Below are positions 7,414 through 9,448 of a stretch of 9,448 nt of DNA, piece after piece. The notes beneath the pieces are model-generated. The model did no database searches and had not been told where the DNA came from. It saw only the letters and a program-made list of their open reading frames with translations. Source of the DNA: Deltaproteobacteria bacterium (GTDB taxonomy: Bacteria > Bdellovibrionota > JACOXK01 > 2-02-FULL-40-11). Where the stretch lies: NCBI GenBank assembly GCA_016193165.1, contig JACPST010000191.1, forward strand, positions 1 through 9,448. Reading direction: 5' to 3'. The stretch's first letter is position 1. Each line of letters opens with the position of its first letter. Both the position numbers and the translations under genes were made by a program.

Positions 7414-8199
7414 CTAAGTCCGACTAGATCGCTCTAATTCTGGATCTTCAATATCCCAAAGTTCCATGGCTTCATTGAGAAATCGATTTATTTCATAATG
7501 TTTTTCAAGATAAAAATTGGCACAAGAATTATTTTTTCTTCCTATGCGTATTTTTAAGATAGAATTTCCAGGAAGGCGAAAAACATCCTCATCTGTTTTA
7601 TCATCACCCACATAAACAGCATGCTTAGCTTTTAGGTAATGCATGGCTATTTTTAAAGAAACTCCTTTATTAAATTGAGAAGCGGGAAGCAAATTTATAA
7701 CAAATTTTCCAAAAACTATTTTTGGAGCAGGATGAAGCCTTGAAGTAGTGTGCAAAATCAAGCGTTTCATTTGAACTTTATGACGTGCACGACGATAGTG
7801 AATAGCAAGTGAATATTTTTTATCTTCTAATTCTACCCCTTGAAGATCAGAAATACCCTTTAAGAGCCTCTTCTTCCATTTTTGACAGGTCTGATAAAAG
7901 TTCGTTTTTAATTTTCCCTTTACTCCTATTCCCTCTAAACCATGATTTCCTATAAAAAAAGTGGGAGTAAAAGAGCATAGCTTTTTCAAATCAGAAATAC
8001 TTCTTCCTGAGATAATAACAATGGGGACATAACCATGTAACTTTTCTAATAACCTTTGAGTTTTATGAGTTAATTTGGCATGAGATAACTTTGAAGTTAA
8101 AGGAGTCAATGTGCCGTCATAATCAAAGGCAAATAAAGTTAGAGATCGGAAATGTCCTTTAAATTTTTGAAGTCCAGCTTGAGTGAAAAAGCGCCTCAT
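7414..8199 (-). CDS. otsB: OtsB, trehalose-6-phosphate phosphatase (HAD superfamily)
   Basis: This enzyme removes phosphate from trehalose-6-phosphate in the cytoplasm to give trehalose. The 261-residue protein shows the HAD motifs in order: FDYDGTLTPL with nucleophile Asp26 and Asp28, IISGRS with Ser64, NHGLEG (85-90) of the cap region, Lys178 in FNKGV, and YVGDDKTDED with Asp199, Asp200 and Asp203 for Mg binding. The length is normal for OtsB. I take the ATG at 8199, where GGAGAG stands 9 bases upstream. The frame stays open to 8253, but those 18 extra residues have no family resemblance and sit within otsA. It overlaps otsA by 41 bases, so the two are translated from one message. The last 10 residues (PELERSSRT) look non-essential. 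Confidence 0.93.
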   Translation of the reverse strand: MRRFFTQAGLQKFKGHFRSLTLFAFDYDGTLTPLTSKLSHAKLTHKTQRLLEKLHGYVPIVIISGRSISDLKKLCSFTPTFFIGNHGLEGIGVKGKLKTNFYQTCQKWKKRLLKGISDLQGVELEDKKYSLAIHYRRARHKVQMKRLILHTTSRLHPAPKIVFGKFVINLLPASQFNKGVSLKIAMHYLKAKHAVYVGDDKTDEDVFRLPGNSILKIRIGRKNNSCANFYLEKHYEINRFLNEAMELWDIEDPELERSSRT

Positions 8200-9448
8200 C
8201 AATATTTGCTCTCCAATATTCTTTTTCCCATCGGTGAATAGCCATTGTAGCAAGCCTTCTTAATATGCGATTTCTTTGGCGAACCCTGGATGCATCGATA
8301 AGCATTCTACCCGCCCATCGAAACACATTATGCTCTTGAACATAGTTCCGCATGCTTCGCATTCTTTCTCTTTGTTCAAGAGGATGCATCGACAGTGCAG
8401 CATGAAGCGCACCTGCGCACTGATCAGTATCATAAGGATTGACAATAATGGCTTCTGGAAGTTCACGAGAAGCTCCTGTAAAATGACTTAAAATAAGAAC
8501 GCCTTGTTCATCGTTTCTGGCAGAAATAAATTCTTTTGCAACCAGATTCATTCCATCATGAAGACTACTTACAAAACAAAGATCAGCGCCCCTATAGTAC
8601 TCAAAAATTTGTGTGGGCTCATGATGCTCTATCTTTAAAATAATGGGTGGGATTTGGGATGTATTAAATTTTTTGTTAATGCGTTCTGAAACGCTTATTA
8701 CTTCTTCTTGAAGATGTCGATAGGTTTCAATTCTAGATCTAGAAGGAGCTGCAATCTGGATAAACGAAAACTTTCCTATCCATTGAGGATATTGTTCTAA
8801 AAGTTTTTCTACCGCTAAAAATCTCTCAATAATTCCTTTCGTATAATCTAGGCGTTCAATGCCAAGCCCGACTAAAATTTTCTCAGAGAGACCATTTATC
8901 GATCGAATTTTACTACTACACTCATTAAACGATTTTTGCAGATTTAACAAATGAGGTGGCCATTCGATAGAAATAGGATAGGCTTTGACTGCGGTCATTT
9001 TTTCTAAAAAAGATATAGTTGCGTGCTCTTTATCAATTCGGCATTCTAAAATTCGATCCACTGTCTCAATAAAATTATTACAATGAAATTGAATATGAAA
9101 TCCAACAATCGTACTTCCTAAAAGCCCTTTTAAAATTTCTTCCTTCCAAGGACAAATACCAAAGGCCTCTGGATTGGGCCATGGAATGTGCCAAAACGTA
9201 ATGATAATGGCATCGGGGAGCTTATCTCGAATAAGCTTGGGAAGCAGAGCTAAATGATAATCTTGAATTAAAATAATCGGATCTTTTGATTTCACTTCTG
9301 ATAAAACGACTTCCGAAAATTTTTTATTTACACGTACATATTGTTCCCAGTCTTGAGAGCGAAAAATAGGGCGAGTATGGGCAATATGACATAAAGGCCA
9401 GATCCCCTCATTTGAAAATCCATAATAATATCCCTCTTCTTCTTCCTC
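8159..9448 (-). CDS. otsA: OtsA, trehalose-6-phosphate synthase (GT20), partial: N-terminus beyond window
   Basis: The enzyme transfers glucose from UDP-glucose to glucose-6-phosphate to make trehalose-6-phosphate. The frame is open from the window edge to TAA at 8159, giving 429 codons. A GTG at 9295 is internal and not the start, because the upstream residues (EGYYYGFSNEGIWPLCH, then HTRPIFRSQDWEQYV) are clear GT20 sequence. Further motifs in order are IQDYHLALLPK, TFWHIPWPNPE, GFHIQFHCNNF, GIERLDYTKGI (Arg and Lys that contact substrate phosphates in the family), and HDGMNLVAKEF with the acidic and backbone contacts to UDP. The N-terminal loop with the first substrate residues is outside the window. 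The start GAGGAAGAAGAAGAGGG region encodes a short acidic run. It lies upstream of otsB, in the usual order of the pathway. Confidence 0.95.
   Translation of the reverse strand, partial: EEEEEGYYYGFSNEGIWPLCHIAHTRPIFRSQDWEQYVRVNKKFSEVVLSEVKSKDPIILIQDYHLALLPKLIRDKLPDAIIITFWHIPWPNPEAFGICPWKEEILKGLLGSTIVGFHIQFHCNNFIETVDRILECRIDKEHATISFLEKMTAVKAYPISIEWPPHLLNLQKSFNECSSKIRSINGLSEKILVGLGIERLDYTKGIIERFLAVEKLLEQYPQWIGKFSFIQIAAPSRSRIETYRHLQEEVISVSERINKKFNTSQIPPIILKIEHHEPTQIFEYYRGADLCFVSSLHDGMNLVAKEFISARNDEQGVLILSHFTGASRELPEAIIVNPYDTDQCAGALHAALSMHPLEQRERMRSMRNYVQEHNVFRWAGRMLIDASRVRQRNRILRRLATMAIHRWEKEYWRANIDEALFHSSWTSKI
8209..8214 (-). promoter_or_regulatory. Ribosome binding site of otsB
   Basis: GGAGAG on the minus strand lies 9 bases before the ATG at 8199, within the otsA reading frame. 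It supports the shorter otsB start over the open frame reaching 8253. Confidence 0.55.

Noticed and set aside
9293..9295. GTG at 9295 as the otsA start
   Set aside because: The frame continues upstream to the window edge with unmistakable GT20 residues (YYYGFSNE, IWPLCH).

Overview
The window comes from a Gram-negative bacterium with aerobic respiration and moderately low GC. This follows from an almost complete alternative complex III (ACIII, quinol:electron-acceptor oxidoreductase) operon, a Tat signal, c-type cytochromes, a lipoprotein signal and Shine-Dalgarno (GGAG-type) initiation on several genes. ACIII occurs in many phyla (Bacteroidota, several former Deltaproteobacteria, Planctomycetota, Verrucomicrobiota and others), and I cannot name the phylum from sequence alone.

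Layout. From 6654 down to the left edge, on the minus strand, runs actA-actB-actC-actD-actE-actF. ActA is a pentaheme cytochrome c. ActB is a molybdopterin-oxidoreductase-like protein fused to an iron-sulfur ferredoxin domain. ActC is an NrfD-like quinol-oxidising membrane subunit. ActD is a small membrane subunit. ActE is a monoheme cytochrome c lipoprotein. ActF is a second NrfD-like subunit, cut by the window edge. Neighbouring genes overlap by 4 to 14 bases or lie 2 bases apart. A 93-base divergent promoter region (6655-6747) separates actA from a plus-strand ExoD-family membrane protein gene (6748-7359). Convergent to that gene, on the minus strand, lies a trehalose synthesis pair: otsA (GT20 trehalose-6-phosphate synthase, 5' end outside the window), overlapping by 41 bases with otsB (HAD trehalose-6-phosphate phosphatase).

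How they work together. The Act complex oxidises membrane quinol at ActC (and possibly ActF). Electrons pass through the ActB Fe-S clusters and the ActA/ActE hemes to a cytochrome c oxidase, whose genes often follow actF and would lie beyond position 1. OtsA and OtsB make trehalose from UDP-glucose and glucose-6-phosphate. ExoD has no visible mechanistic link to either system.

The main anomaly is actD. Its reading frame breaks at about 1275-1280: the first 126-codon frame carries the N-terminal two thirds and the C-terminal third continues in the -1 frame. About nine residues of the second membrane helix also appear to be missing. This is either a real inactivating deletion or an assembly error.

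No stretch longer than 93 bases is without a gene. I found no RNA genes, CRISPR arrays, mobile elements or convincing terminators. Apart from the actD lesion the region looks like ordinary core metabolism. I do not see an undescribed system here.
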